Positions 1 to 8,892 are shown, counted from the stretch's first letter. The stretch is DNA of 34,275 nucleotides from Ignisphaera sp. (GCA_025058535.1 JANXEL010000042.1:1-34275); one strand, 5' to 3'. The notes: a model not told the origin generated them from the letters alone. Numbers and translations are program-made.

Positions 1-32
1 GCCCTAAATACTGAACTGATGTACGATCATAG

Positions 33-45
33 CTTAAAAACACTC
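33..45 (+). promoter_or_regulatory. Likely promoter of the peptide importer operon
   Basis: The A/T-rich stretch CTTAAAAA at 33-40 resembles an archaeal TATA box. Its centre lies about 34 bases before the ATG at 71, so transcription would begin close to the start codon with a very short leader. The hexamer ACACTC (40-45) follows directly; the same hexamer occurs in three other promoter regions of this window. No clear Shine-Dalgarno precedes the ATG, which agrees with a near-leaderless first gene. This is inferred from spacing only. Confidence 0.45.
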
Positions 46-70
46 TGAGTATTTAGTTTTACGATCTAAA

Positions 71-1732
71 ATGGAGTGGCGTTATGCAGTCCTAATCTTA
101 GTAGTAGTGGTCATAGGCACAGCAGTTCTAGGGGTTCTCTATACAATACATCAAAGGAAAGCCACATCAACCAATACACCGATAGAAACAATAACGGCAT
201 CTCCTACACCAAGTAGAAAGATAGTCGTTTACGCGTATAGAGACGCTATAACTGGTATAGATCCCAGTGTAGATTTTGACACGGGCATCGTAGTGCTTGG
301 TAATGTGTATGAGCCTCTACTATACTATGATCCTACGAGAGGCGAGTTTAAACCTGCATTAGCCACCAGCTGGAGTAAGATTAATGAAACAGCCTGGCTA
401 TTCATTTTAAGAAAAGGTGTGGTATTTCATGATGGTACACCACTAACAGGTGAGGCAGTTAGATTTAGTATAATAAGAAGTAAGCTTATTTATGAAGAAA
501 AGGGTATTGGACCGGGATGGATATGGGATTGTTTAGAGGATATATATGTAGTAAACAACACAGCTGTGCTATTTAAATTAAGATACCCAGCCCCTATGCC
601 TCTAATAGCCTCTTCAGCTTATGGAGCCTTCATCTACAGTCCTAATGTACTTAACTACGCAAACGCCATAGATATGCTAGACGATAGAATAAGGCTATGG
701 TTCGAATCCGGTAAAGACGCTGGTAGCGGCCCCTACAGGGTTCTATCGTATAAGCCTGAATCTGAGGTTGTCCTAGAGAAGTTTGATGAGTGGTGGGGAT
801 GGAGCATAGTAAACAATTCAAGAGCTCCAGACATTGCAGTTATAAAGATAGTTGAGGAGCCAGCTGCTCAAGAGTTAGGGCTACTAGATGGCAGTATCCA
901 TATAGCTACAAATGTGGCTAAGGCAAACATTCCAAGAATACTTGGTCAAGGTTATGGAGTTATAAATCAAACAACATTTCATAACTTTGTGCTTATGTTT
1001 AATGTGAAGAGATGGCCTACAAATATAACAGAGTTCAGGAAGGCAATTTTGCACGCCATTCCGTGGGACAGAGTGGTGGATTTTGCATTCCAGGGATTTG
1101 GGAGAAGCGCTAGTGGGATAATACCTTTTGGATACCCAGGCTATGCTACTAATCTAAGATACGAGTACAATATGACTAGAGCTAGAGAGATCTTAGGGAG
1201 GCTCAATGTATCGAACGTAAAGCTGGAGTTCGTCATCGTATCTGGCTATGAGGAAGAGGAAAGATTTGCCTCACTTTTAAAATCCTCACTTAATCAGCTA
1301 GATATAGATGTAGATATAGTTGCCCTTCCGTGGGAGCAGGTGAAGGAGCGGGGAGTAGCTGTGTGGAGGAATGCTAATGAAGCTCCCCATATGATAGTGA
1401 ATGATTGGTGGCCCACGTATCCAACCCCGTACGACTATCTCTATATTCTACATGGTAGTAATATTGAATGGAATTGGAGTGGCTATGCGAATTCTGAATA
1501 TGATGATCTAATCGATAGGGCCTTTCAATTAGAGGGTATAGACTATAAGCAATCCATGGAGATTTACAGGAAAGCGCAAGAGATTATATTTGAGGACGCT
1601 GTAGCCATCAGCATATGCGATTCCATACAGCCCTACATCTACGATCCTGACAAAATCCTATTTAGAGATGGTGCATTGAATCCAATATATATGTATGTTA
1701 TATTCTTCCAGTTTACGGAGGTGCTTTCTTGA
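71..1732 (+). CDS. Oligopeptide/dipeptide ABC transporter substrate-binding protein (SBP family 5)
   Basis: This 553-residue protein is probably the extracellular solute-binding subunit of the importer encoded by the next four genes. A hydrophobic segment (about residues 5-25) is followed by a Thr/Ser/Pro-rich linker (about 28-48), the usual archaeal way of tethering a binding protein to the outer membrane face. No lipobox Cys is seen. The rest has the family 5 pattern, including an N-terminal region describing a substrate placed in a large two-lobed fold and the typical FHDGTPLTGEAVRFS segment near residue 118. It is the first gene of the operon and ends 9 bases before the first permease. 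Substrate specificity cannot be read from sequence; peptides are the family default, but some thermophile members bind oligosaccharides. Confidence 0.88.
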   Translation: MEWRYAVLILVVVVIGTAVLGVLYTIHQRKATSTNTPIETITASPTPSRKIVVYAYRDAITGIDPSVDFDTGIVVLGNVYEPLLYYDPTRGEFKPALATSWSKINETAWLFILRKGVVFHDGTPLTGEAVRFSIIRSKLIYEEKGIGPGWIWDCLEDIYVVNNTAVLFKLRYPAPMPLIASSAYGAFIYSPNVLNYANAIDMLDDRIRLWFESGKDAGSGPYRVLSYKPESEVVLEKFDEWWGWSIVNNSRAPDIAVIKIVEEPAAQELGLLDGSIHIATNVAKANIPRILGQGYGVINQTTFHNFVLMFNVKRWPTNITEFRKAILHAIPWDRVVDFAFQGFGRSASGIIPFGYPGYATNLRYEYNMTRAREILGRLNVSNVKLEFVIVSGYEEEERFASLLKSSLNQLDIDVDIVALPWEQVKERGVAVWRNANEAPHMIVNDWWPTYPTPYDYLYILHGSNIEWNWSGYANSEYDDLIDRAFQLEGIDYKQSMEIYRKAQEIIFEDAVAISICDSIQPYIYDPDKILFRDGALNPIYMYVIFFQFTEVLS

Positions 1733-1741
1733 GGTAGAGAA

Positions 1742-2764
1742 ATGAAGATGCCTTCATTAAATTACATCATAAAAAGGATTGCAACAGCCTTCTTCGTAGT
1801 ACTAGGGGTGCTAATGCTTACATATGTGCTCATATACTTCTCTCCTGGGAATCCAGCCTATACATGGGCAGGTAGGCCTAGGGGGCCAAAGGCGGAAGAG
1901 GCTATAAAGGCCGCAGAAGAAGAGCTTGGCTTAAATAAACCCCTCTATCTCCAGATCTATACACACATAAACAGGTTCTTCAAAGGTGACTGGGGTTTAT
2001 CATTAAGGTTTAAGCAGCCTGTGCTTTTAGTTGTTACTAGAAATCTGGTGGCTTCACTAGAACTTCTAGTAGTAGCCTTCTCCATAGCTATTCCGCTTGG
2101 TATTATTCTTGGAGTGGTATCAGCTCTATATAGAGGCTATCTAGTAGATAAGGTGCTGTATGTGGCATCATTGCTACTTATCTCGTTTCCAAGATTTTGG
2201 ATAGCAATTCTATTTTACGTATTCCTGCAGATGCTAGGGGTGAATTTGTTTGGGCGCATAGCACCAAGCTACATGCTAATGGTGGAAAGTAGGGTAGGAT
2301 CGTACATAATAGACAGTTTAATTAGCGGCAGAGTAGAAATTTTTGCGGACACCTTAATGAGAGCTCTACCCCCAGCGGTAATAGTTGCTCTCTACCCAAT
2401 GGCACTCACAATAAGAGTGATCAGATTCTCGATTTCAGAGAAATTGCATGAGGAGTATGTAAGGCAGGCAATGTCCTATGGTCTTTCAAGAAGCAAAATT
2501 GTGTATAGATACGCTTTAAGAGGGGTGATACCAGCCATTTCGCAGCTGCACGGAATAACATTTGCATACAGTATTGTGGATACCGCAACGGTTGAAAATA
2601 TATTTGGTAGAGATGGTATAGGTAGTGCCATTGTTAAAGCAATTCCTTACAACGATTATCCACTCATAATAGGATTGCTAGCAGTGTCTGGAATACTATT
2701 CATAGTTGTCAATACAGTATCAGATATTATCCAGGTAATCTCAGATCCAAGGGTGAGGATATGA
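1742..2764 (+). CDS. ABC transporter permease, DppB/OppB family
   Basis: This 340-residue integral membrane protein is one of the two permeases of the peptide-type importer. It has a first membrane helix near residues 12-32, then a large extracytoplasmic region, then five hydrophobic segments, the usual six-helix DppB layout. The cytoplasmic EAA-type coupling loop is visible as EEYVRQAMSYGLSRSKIVYRYALR-like sequence around residues 237-260, which would contact the ATPases. Upstream is a GAGGTAGAG ribosome binding site. Its stop is directly followed by the ATG of the next permease, so the two are translationally coupled. Confidence 0.9.
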   Translation: MKMPSLNYIIKRIATAFFVVLGVLMLTYVLIYFSPGNPAYTWAGRPRGPKAEEAIKAAEEELGLNKPLYLQIYTHINRFFKGDWGLSLRFKQPVLLVVTRNLVASLELLVVAFSIAIPLGIILGVVSALYRGYLVDKVLYVASLLLISFPRFWIAILFYVFLQMLGVNLFGRIAPSYMLMVESRVGSYIIDSLISGRVEIFADTLMRALPPAVIVALYPMALTIRVIRFSISEKLHEEYVRQAMSYGLSRSKIVYRYALRGVIPAISQLHGITFAYSIVDTATVENIFGRDGIGSAIVKAIPYNDYPLIIGLLAVSGILFIVVNTVSDIIQVISDPRVRI

Positions 2765-3685
2765 ATGGGTGTTATAGTAAAGAGCAGACTGGGAAGCCTC
2801 CATAATTTGGTGAAAACCAGTAAAAAATTTTCGATAGGTTTTACAATCGTGTTAGTAATAGCCATACTAAGTATAGTTGGATTCTTCAATTCGCCCTACC
2901 ACATGGAGGGGTGGGGCATAGTTACCGAAGAGGCGATGGGCAGACAGGGATTAGCCCCCTGTTTACCATTCTACTGTCCAAATGCAAATCACGTATTTGG
3001 AACTGATGATATGGGTAGAGATCTACTGAGTAGAATTTTAGTAGGTGCGCATTTAGCTTTAATACAGACGGTTACTGTAGTCTTTACTAGTATTGCTCTA
3101 GGCGTTCTAATGGGGATTGCAGCAGGCTACTCAAATACAGTAGTAGAGAAACTCTCTACATACTTGATAGAGCTCCTCATTATAATCCCATCAATGGTGT
3201 TGGCAGCAGCGCTTATCGCCATTATTGGAAGGGGCATCCAGTCAGTAATAATAGCACTAATACTTACTTGGAGTCCCTGGTATGCTAGACTAACATACAT
3301 ATTAGTGAGGCAGCTCAGAGAATTGGATTTTATAAAGATTTGTGAAGCTATGGGCTTCTCAAGAACATATATAGCATACAGACACATTGTGCCGAATGTA
3401 GCTCCCCTAATATTCATTGAAGGTATAACCGACTCTAGCTCAGTGCTAATAGAGATAGCATCTATAAACTTCCTAATAGGAGCAGCATCGCTTACCTCCA
3501 TAGATCTACCCGACTGGGGTATGATTGTCGGCTATGGCATAAGGTATGTAAGGACATTTTGGTGGATAAGTTTCTTTCCAGGTTTATTTATAGCACTTAC
3601 AGCCCTCGGCTTAATACTTCTAGGAGATGGTTTAAGTGAAACGTTAAGCCCATGGTTAAAAAGAAGGTGGAAGCTGTGGTTTTAA
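2765..3685 (+). CDS. ABC transporter permease, DppC/OppC family
   Basis: This 306-residue protein is the second permease of the importer. Residues about 23-42 form the first helix; the sequence HVFGTDDMGRDLLSRIL (about residues 77-93) is the DppC-family hallmark. An EAA loop (KICEAMGFSRTYIAYRHI) follows near residue 195. The ribosome binding site GGTGAGG lies inside the end of the previous gene, six bases before the ATG. The 3' end overlaps the next gene by about ten bases. Together with the DppB-type protein it forms the membrane channel. Confidence 0.9.
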   Translation: MGVIVKSRLGSLHNLVKTSKKFSIGFTIVLVIAILSIVGFFNSPYHMEGWGIVTEEAMGRQGLAPCLPFYCPNANHVFGTDDMGRDLLSRILVGAHLALIQTVTVVFTSIALGVLMGIAAGYSNTVVEKLSTYLIELLIIIPSMVLAAALIAIIGRGIQSVIIALILTWSPWYARLTYILVRQLRELDFIKICEAMGFSRTYIAYRHIVPNVAPLIFIEGITDSSSVLIEIASINFLIGAASLTSIDLPDWGMIVGYGIRYVRTFWWISFFPGLFIALTALGLILLGDGLSETLSPWLKRRWKLWF

Positions 3686-4614
3686 ATGAAGTAGCTGTTA
3701 GGGCTAGAAATCTATGGATAGGCTATGAAGAGGAGGGGGAGATTCTGTGGGCTTTAAATGGTATAGACATTGATATACCAAAGGCTACGGCATTTTGTAT
3801 TGTTGGCGAAAGCGGATCGGGCAAGTCTACATTAGGGAACGCTATAGCAGGGCTGCTACCACCGTATGCCGTAACAAAAGGACGCCTCGATGTGTACAAC
3901 ATAAGTGTTATTGATGGTGATAAAGTGGACTACAGTGGTGTGAGGGGGAGTATTGTTGTAAGGATTCCCCAGAACCCTCTTTCAGCTCTCAATCCATATC
4001 TAAAAATAGAATCAGTATTTTCCGACATACTGAAACAGAGGTTTAGGATTAACTCAAAGGTTAAGGCACTTGAAATTGCTCAAAAAGCGCTTAAGGCAGT
4101 GGATCTTCCATCTGATGTACTGGGTAGATATCCACACCAACTCTCAGGTGGAATGGGTCAGAGAGTGGCCATAGCGCTTACCATAGCCATAGATCCTGAG
4201 ATTGTTGTAGCAGACGAGCCTACAAGTAACTTAGATGCTTATCTAAAAGGGGCAACACTAAATCTCCTGAGAGATATTGTTCGAAAAGGAAAGACGCTGA
4301 TTGTAATAACACACGATATACTCTTTGCTTCAGCACTCTGTAGCTTTATAGCAGTAATGCTTATGGGAAACGTGGTGGAAATCGGAAAAACAGAAGAAGT
4401 ATTATCAAACCCACTACATCCATACACCAGGGAGCTTATAGATGCAGCCAATCTGAACTTTAAGAATTCTAAATACGCTATCAACAGGTCAAAGACGAAC
4501 CTAAGGGGGTGTGCATACTCTTCTAGGTGTCCAAAACACTCTGCTAGGTGCTATGAAAAGCCTAAACTATTCTATATTAACGAATCTCATGGTGTAGCAT
4601 GCTGGAATCTGTAA
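3676..4614 (+). CDS. Peptide ABC transporter ATP-binding protein, DppD/OppD family
   Basis: This ATPase energises the importer. It shows Walker A GESGSGKST (about residues 44-52), the signature LSGGMGQRV, Walker B IVVADEPTSNLD and a switch His (ITHDI). The C-terminal extension carries the oligopeptide-transporter motif GCAYSSRCPKHSARC, a Cys cluster known in DppD/OppD proteins, some of which bind an iron-sulfur cluster. I chose the GTG at 3676 because AGGTGG sits five bases before it, giving 312 residues and a ten-base overlap with dppC. The ATG at 3652 (320 residues) is the alternative. Confidence 0.88.
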   Translation: MVLNEVAVRARNLWIGYEEEGEILWALNGIDIDIPKATAFCIVGESGSGKSTLGNAIAGLLPPYAVTKGRLDVYNISVIDGDKVDYSGVRGSIVVRIPQNPLSALNPYLKIESVFSDILKQRFRINSKVKALEIAQKALKAVDLPSDVLGRYPHQLSGGMGQRVAIALTIAIDPEIVVADEPTSNLDAYLKGATLNLLRDIVRKGKTLIVITHDILFASALCSFIAVMLMGNVVEIGKTEEVLSNPLHPYTRELIDAANLNFKNSKYAINRSKTNLRGCAYSSRCPKHSARCYEKPKLFYINESHGVACWNL

Positions 4615-5531
4615 AAAATTTTGTAAACGTAAGGAATTTGTGGATAAGATACAAGGTTCCAAAGCAGTGGCGCTTTGGCTATCTAGATGTGGATGTTATT
4701 AGAGGGGTGTCCTTCTCTATAGATCATGGTGAGTGCTACGGACTTGTTGGTGAGAGTGGAAGTGGCAAAACAACCATACTAAAAGCCTTCATGAGATTAG
4801 TAAAGCCATATAGAGGCTCAATATATGTAGATGGTGTAGATATATTTGAAAACGATAAAAAGGGAAGGGAGATTGTAAGAAGGATAGGTTATGTGCCTCA
4901 AGATCCTTTAACATCTGTGGATCCAAGGATGAGAGTAAAGGACATAGTCTCCGAGCCTCTAATAGCACTGAATGTCGATAGAGAGAGAGCCCTAGAGAAA
5001 GTAGTAACACTACTTGAACTTACGGGACTAGATGTAGAGATTATGAATAAGCACCCATTTGAATTAAGTGGTGGAATGGTTCAGAGGGTTATAATTGCAA
5101 GATCAATTATTTCAAATCCAAAAATAGTGCTGCTGGATGAACCCACCTCAGCCTTAGACGTTATTACACAGGCACAAATTCTAAATCTTCTCAAAGATCT
5201 TAGGGATATGATGGGCTTTACATACATTCTTGTTACACACGATCTCAATGTTGCTAAATATATATCGAGTAGAATCGGAGTGCTGTTGAAGGGATATTTG
5301 ATTGAAGAGGGAGATGTTAAGAGGATAATTAATGAACCTCTCCACCCATATACGAGGATCATAGTAGACGCATTTAGATTAAGAGACGTAGGGGAACTCA
5401 CGTATACAACTGGTGCAAGATGTCCACTATCTGCAGCGTGTAAATACAGGGAGGATATATGCCGTAGAGAAATGCCGCCACCTATATATCTTGATGGCAA
5501 CATGGTGCGCTGTTGGTATTTTAAAAAGTAG
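4599..5531 (+). CDS. Peptide ABC transporter ATP-binding protein, DppF/OppF family
   Basis: This 310-residue protein is the second ATPase of the importer and would pair with the DppD-type subunit. Walker A GESGSGKTT is at residues 51-59, followed by a Q-loop (YVPQDP), the signature LSGGMVQRV, Walker B IVLLDEPTSALD and the switch His in VTHDL. The C-terminal extension has the expected Cys residues (CPLSAACKYREDIC). It starts inside the end of the previous gene (16-base overlap) and is the last gene of the operon, which therefore has the full complement of one binding protein, two permeases and two ATPases. Confidence 0.9.
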   Translation: MLESVKNFVNVRNLWIRYKVPKQWRFGYLDVDVIRGVSFSIDHGECYGLVGESGSGKTTILKAFMRLVKPYRGSIYVDGVDIFENDKKGREIVRRIGYVPQDPLTSVDPRMRVKDIVSEPLIALNVDRERALEKVVTLLELTGLDVEIMNKHPFELSGGMVQRVIIARSIISNPKIVLLDEPTSALDVITQAQILNLLKDLRDMMGFTYILVTHDLNVAKYISSRIGVLLKGYLIEEGDVKRIINEPLHPYTRIIVDAFRLRDVGELTYTTGARCPLSAACKYREDICRREMPPPIYLDGNMVRCWYFKK

Positions 5532-5867
5532 ATGGCGGCTTTCATTGTAAACCCCTATATATACAAGTTCCGGCCCGATTTAACATTAATACCTATGTTA
5601 GATCATCAGCCACATCATTGAAAATAGCAGGTGAATTCACAAAGATACTTTATTTAAGAGCGCAGATTCGGATGCCTAGGAGTGCCCACTCAAATACGTG
5701 GACTACCTTTCTATACTTCAATATTGAAAACTTTAAGGGTATACTAGTATTAGACTAATTATGGGGACATCTGGATATCGGCTACAAATATCAATTTTAA
5801 ATATGCGCCTACACACCTTTAGATATGTGATTGTTGTAGAAAATTATTGAGAAAGAACACTTTGGGG
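5532..5867. other. Gene-free region with several short palindromes
   Basis: No convincing ORF, tRNA or structured RNA was found in this stretch, the longest gap of the window. It holds GAGTG-CC-CACTC (5679-5690), the perfect palindrome TTCAATATTGAA (5717-5728), the perfect palindrome ATACTAGTAT (5741-5750) and the inverted repeat ATTAG-A-CTAAT (5749-5759). TATA-like stretches are at about 5563-5571, 5648-5657 and 5795-5804; only the last is placed sensibly for the downstream gene. The palindromes could be operators or simply chance in A/T-rich DNA. Confidence 0.5.
5795..5804 (+). promoter_or_regulatory. Candidate TATA box of the nuclease-like gene
   Basis: TTTTAAATAT matches an archaeal TATA element and would start transcription near 5826. 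This gives a leader of roughly 20 to 50 bases depending on which start codon of the downstream gene is used. Placement is inferred from spacing only. Confidence 0.4.
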
Positions 5868-6680
5868 ATGATGTACATGAATGTTGAAAAGAAACGCATG
5901 CTCAATCCATCTAGGAGGTGGCTTAGCAGCGAGAGGGTGGCGATTAGAGTTCTAGAGGATCTCGGTTACAACATTTTAGACGTGAGGAAAAGGATTGTGA
6001 TAAATGACACGGTCGTTGGTGAGGTTGATGCCATTGTTGATGATGGTGCTGGACAGACGTTCGCTGTAGAGATAAAGGCTGGAAAAATAGATGTTTCAGG
6101 GATAAGACAGGCCTACGTTAATTCAGTTATTCTCGGAATGAAACCTCTTGTTATATGCAAGGGATTCGCTGATGATGCAGCTAGGGAGCTTGCTGAGAAA
6201 CTAGGTGTAAAAATCATCCAGCTGTCTGATGTATTTCTGGTTGAAAGTGAGGAACTTGAAACTGTACTTCGTGAGGTTATTGAGGATGCTATAGCTGAAT
6301 ACTTTGAGGTCTTCTACGGAATGGTGCATAATATTAATCCCAGCTATCTCGAGGTTCTAAAGGCTATAGCAGAGACCACAGCTATTGATGAAGCGGCTGA
6401 GAGGCTTGGTGTAGATGTGCATACACTTATGAAGAAGGTAGATGAAATAAGAAACGCTGGAGTAATACCTAGATGGGCCAGGAGGTATACAGCTCTAAAA
6501 CGTATTGCCCATCTATTTATCCAGAGACAGAACATTTTTAAATTGATGGATGATATAACTAAGCACTACGAGCTGCTAAAGTCTATAGAACAGCAATTGA
6601 ATCAGTTGACGCAACAGCTATCTGCCATACATAAACATGTGAGTAGGATGCAGACATCTCTACAACAGCTATCTACATGA
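5868..6680 (+). CDS. RecB-like PD-(D/E)XK nuclease-family protein with HTH and coiled coil
   Basis: The N-terminal domain has the restriction-endonuclease-like core: GEVDAIV, then a strand ending in VEIKAG, giving the D...ExK catalytic pattern, then GIRQAYVN and the archaeal family block VICKGFADDAARELAEKLGV. This matches the archaeal predicted RecB-family endonuclease group (COG4998 type), whose function is unknown. A middle region (IDEAAERLGVDVHTLMKKVDEIRNAG) looks like a winged helix/HTH. The last 45 residues are Gln/Leu-rich and likely a coiled coil, suggesting oligomerisation. ATGs occur at 5868, 5871 and 5877, and a TTG at 5847; no ribosome binding site decides between them. It ends 18 bases from the convergent asd gene and is probably transcribed alone. 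Confidence 0.72.
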   Translation: MMYMNVEKKRMLNPSRRWLSSERVAIRVLEDLGYNILDVRKRIVINDTVVGEVDAIVDDGAGQTFAVEIKAGKIDVSGIRQAYVNSVILGMKPLVICKGFADDAARELAEKLGVKIIQLSDVFLVESEELETVLREVIEDAIAEYFEVFYGMVHNINPSYLEVLKAIAETTAIDEAAERLGVDVHTLMKKVDEIRNAGVIPRWARRYTALKRIAHLFIQRQNIFKLMDDITKHYELLKSIEQQLNQLTQQLSAIHKHVSRMQTSLQQLST

Positions 6681-6698
6681 AATGACACTTTATAGCAT

Positions 6699-7757
6699 CT
6701 ATGCTAGACCCTTTTTAACCATGAGTTCAGCTATGAGTACACCAGTTCCTGCGGCACCCCTTAATGTGTTGTGGCCGAGCACAACATATTTGACTCCGCT
6801 TAAGGCGTAATCTTTTCTCAACCTTCCAACCACTACGCTCATGCCTTCTCCTTCCATTCTATCAAATCTTGGTTGAGGCCTATCAATTTCTCTTCTGACA
6901 ACAATAGGCTTTTCAGGAGCCGTGGGAAGGCCGAGACCCTTTATTTTATTGGATCTGAACTCCTCCATGATACGAATCAGATCTTCGATAACCACATCTC
7001 TCTCGGTTTCTACAAATACAGCTTCCGTATGCCCCTCTAGCACCATTACTCTGTGACAGCTTGCAGATGCAACAAAGCTTGTGTTGAGTGCTATTCCATC
7101 AGTTTTCAGACGCCCTAGTATCTTTCTGGACTCATTCTCCACCTTTTCCTCCTCACCTTCTATAAAGGGTATTAGGTTATCCAGTATGAACATGGATGGC
7201 ACACCAGTTAGGCCTGCCCCTGAAAGGGCCTGCATTGTTGATACAATGACCTTTTTAATACCAAAATCATCCAATATTGGCTTTAGTGAAAGGGTCAGTA
7301 TGGCCGTTGTGCAGTTAGGAACCTTTACAATAGCTCCACTCCAGCCTCTGATCTTACGCTGATACTCTATAGCTTCTATATGATCAGCATTTACCTCAGG
7401 ATTAATTAGAGGTATATCAGGTTCAAGCCGCATGGGGCTAGCATTAGATACGACGATTACTCCCTGTCTCGCTAGTTCAATTTCTATGTCCTTTGCAATT
7501 TCAGCTGGAAGTGCTGTAAATACAATATCGATCTTCTCTCTCGCTATATCACTTGATATAGGGAGCAGTTCAAGATCGCCAGCTTTTGCAGGCATGGGTC
7601 TTTCAATAACCCATCTAACCACCTCGCAGTATTTCTTTCCCACACTCTTTTCTGAGGCTGCTACAGCAGTTAATTCAAACCATGGATGGTTTCCTAGGAG
7701 GGACACCAATCTCTGACCTACAATTCCCGTAGCACCCAGTACAGCTACACGCTTCAT
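6699..7757 (-). CDS. asd: Aspartate-semialdehyde dehydrogenase
   Basis: The enzyme reduces aspartyl-4-phosphate to aspartate-4-semialdehyde with NADPH, the branch compound for homoserine (threonine, methionine) and, in some organisms, lysine. The N terminus has the Rossmann motif GATGIVGQR; the catalytic Cys is C149 in VPNCTTAIL; later segments (SCHRVMVLEGHTEAVF) fit the archaeal/fungal-type Asd. I start it at the ATG at 7757, directly before the Rossmann strand and one base after the lysC stop, giving 352 residues. The frame stays open to 7811, but that extension lies inside lysC and has no family match. It is the last gene of the thrB-hom-lysC-asd unit. Confidence 0.93.
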   Translation of the reverse strand: MKRVAVLGATGIVGQRLVSLLGNHPWFELTAVAASEKSVGKKYCEVVRWVIERPMPAKAGDLELLPISSDIAREKIDIVFTALPAEIAKDIEIELARQGVIVVSNASPMRLEPDIPLINPEVNADHIEAIEYQRKIRGWSGAIVKVPNCTTAILTLSLKPILDDFGIKKVIVSTMQALSGAGLTGVPSMFILDNLIPFIEGEEEKVENESRKILGRLKTDGIALNTSFVASASCHRVMVLEGHTEAVFVETERDVVIEDLIRIMEEFRSNKIKGLGLPTAPEKPIVVRREIDRPQPRFDRMEGEGMSVVVGRLRKDYALSGVKYVVLGHNTLRGAAGTGVLIAELMVKKGLA

Positions 7758-7758
7758 T

Positions 7759-8892
7759 TTAAACACCTTCAAACAACTCCTTGTGGAGTAGATGAAGGGT
7801 TTTAAGTTCATATGTTGAACTTACGTACACCAGTAATGATGGTCTATGTACGTACGACTGTAGGCCTAGGATCTCAATTCCATTTCTATCAATTATTTCA
7901 AGCACATTTCTTATAAATTGCACTGATGAAGTTCCTTCACCGACGATTGCCATGTACGACATATCCTGTGAGGCTCTATTCATGATGACCTTAGGACCCC
8001 ATAGCTCCCTTGGAATCTCCTTGACTATTTCAGTACCAAACTTAGACCATGAACCTATAATTAGCTTGGAACTATAGAACTTCTCCAGAGGTTCAAACGC
8101 CTTTGGGTTTATCCTCTTTGCGCCATGTAGAGATGCTTCAAGTGACTCTCTATAGCTCATAGTTCTTACAAGCTTAGCATTCTCGACGATATCCGGATCA
8201 GCAGTCATTATACCATCTACGTCTGTTACGAGGTAGACCCTATCAATATTTAGTAATGATGCTATTGCTGTTGCCGTATAGTCGGAACCGCCTCTACCAA
8301 GCGTTGTTATTCTTCCATCAATTGTAGACCCTATAAAACCTTCAATCACAGGAATGGTTGGGCTATCAACAATGGATGAGTATAGCTTCTCGAGATTAGC
8401 AGATGTTGAGATGTAGTCGATTGAAGCATCACTGAATGTTTCATTAGTTACAATAAGCTCATCTGCGTGGAGCTCTAGGGCATTAACACCTGTAGCTTCA
8501 AGGGCGCCAACTAGTAGTATTTTACTTATCCTTTCTCCAAATGACAGGAGGAAATCATATAGAGATAAATCAACACCACTCCTATTTATGGCGCCTGCCA
8601 CTATTTCAAGTCTTTTAAGCTCTTCGTTTACCCTTTTAATAACTTTTACACTATTCAATTCTTTAGCTACTTCTAGATACTTCTCGACTATGTGCCTCAG
8701 AGCTTCCTGGGAACCCTTTGCCACCTGGACAAGTTTGTCCGTCACACCCTTTGCAGCAGAGACCACTATTATTGCCTTGTACCCATTCTCTACGAATACC
8801 TCTCTGATCTTTTGAGCGGATTCTATATATGACTTTGAGTCTCTTAGTAGCGATCCCCCTATTTTTACCACACACAGCCTTCTGCCAAGCAT
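7759..8892 (-). CDS. lysC: Aspartate kinase, apparently with a single ACT unit
   Basis: This enzyme phosphorylates aspartate, the first step of the aspartate family pathway. VVKIGGSLL at the N terminus, SFGERISKIL, TLGRGGSDYTATAIA and TDVDGIMTADPDIV are the amino-acid kinase motifs. After GAKRINPKAFEP and a short linker comes one ACT-like stretch (about residues 305-375: MAIVGEGTSSVQFIRNVLEII). The family usually has about 400-470 residues and two ACT units; here there are 377 residues and I see one, so allosteric control may differ. GGTGAG stands upstream of the ATG, 17 bases after the hom stop. Confidence 0.93.
   Translation of the reverse strand: MLGRRLCVVKIGGSLLRDSKSYIESAQKIREVFVENGYKAIIVVSAAKGVTDKLVQVAKGSQEALRHIVEKYLEVAKELNSVKVIKRVNEELKRLEIVAGAINRSGVDLSLYDFLLSFGERISKILLVGALEATGVNALELHADELIVTNETFSDASIDYISTSANLEKLYSSIVDSPTIPVIEGFIGSTIDGRITTLGRGGSDYTATAIASLLNIDRVYLVTDVDGIMTADPDIVENAKLVRTMSYRESLEASLHGAKRINPKAFEPLEKFYSSKLIIGSWSKFGTEIVKEIPRELWGPKVIMNRASQDMSYMAIVGEGTSSVQFIRNVLEIIDRNGIEILGLQSYVHRPSLLVYVSSTYELKTLHLLHKELFEGV

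Noticed and set aside
5532-5867. Possible small RNA or C/D-box RNA in the gene-free region
   Set aside because: No paired C and D boxes, tRNA arms or long stable stem could be found; only short palindromes are present.
7758-7811. Longer asd reading frame starting at 7811
   Set aside because: The extra 18 residues lie inside lysC and precede the Rossmann strand without family support; the ATG at 7757 is placed right after the lysC stop.
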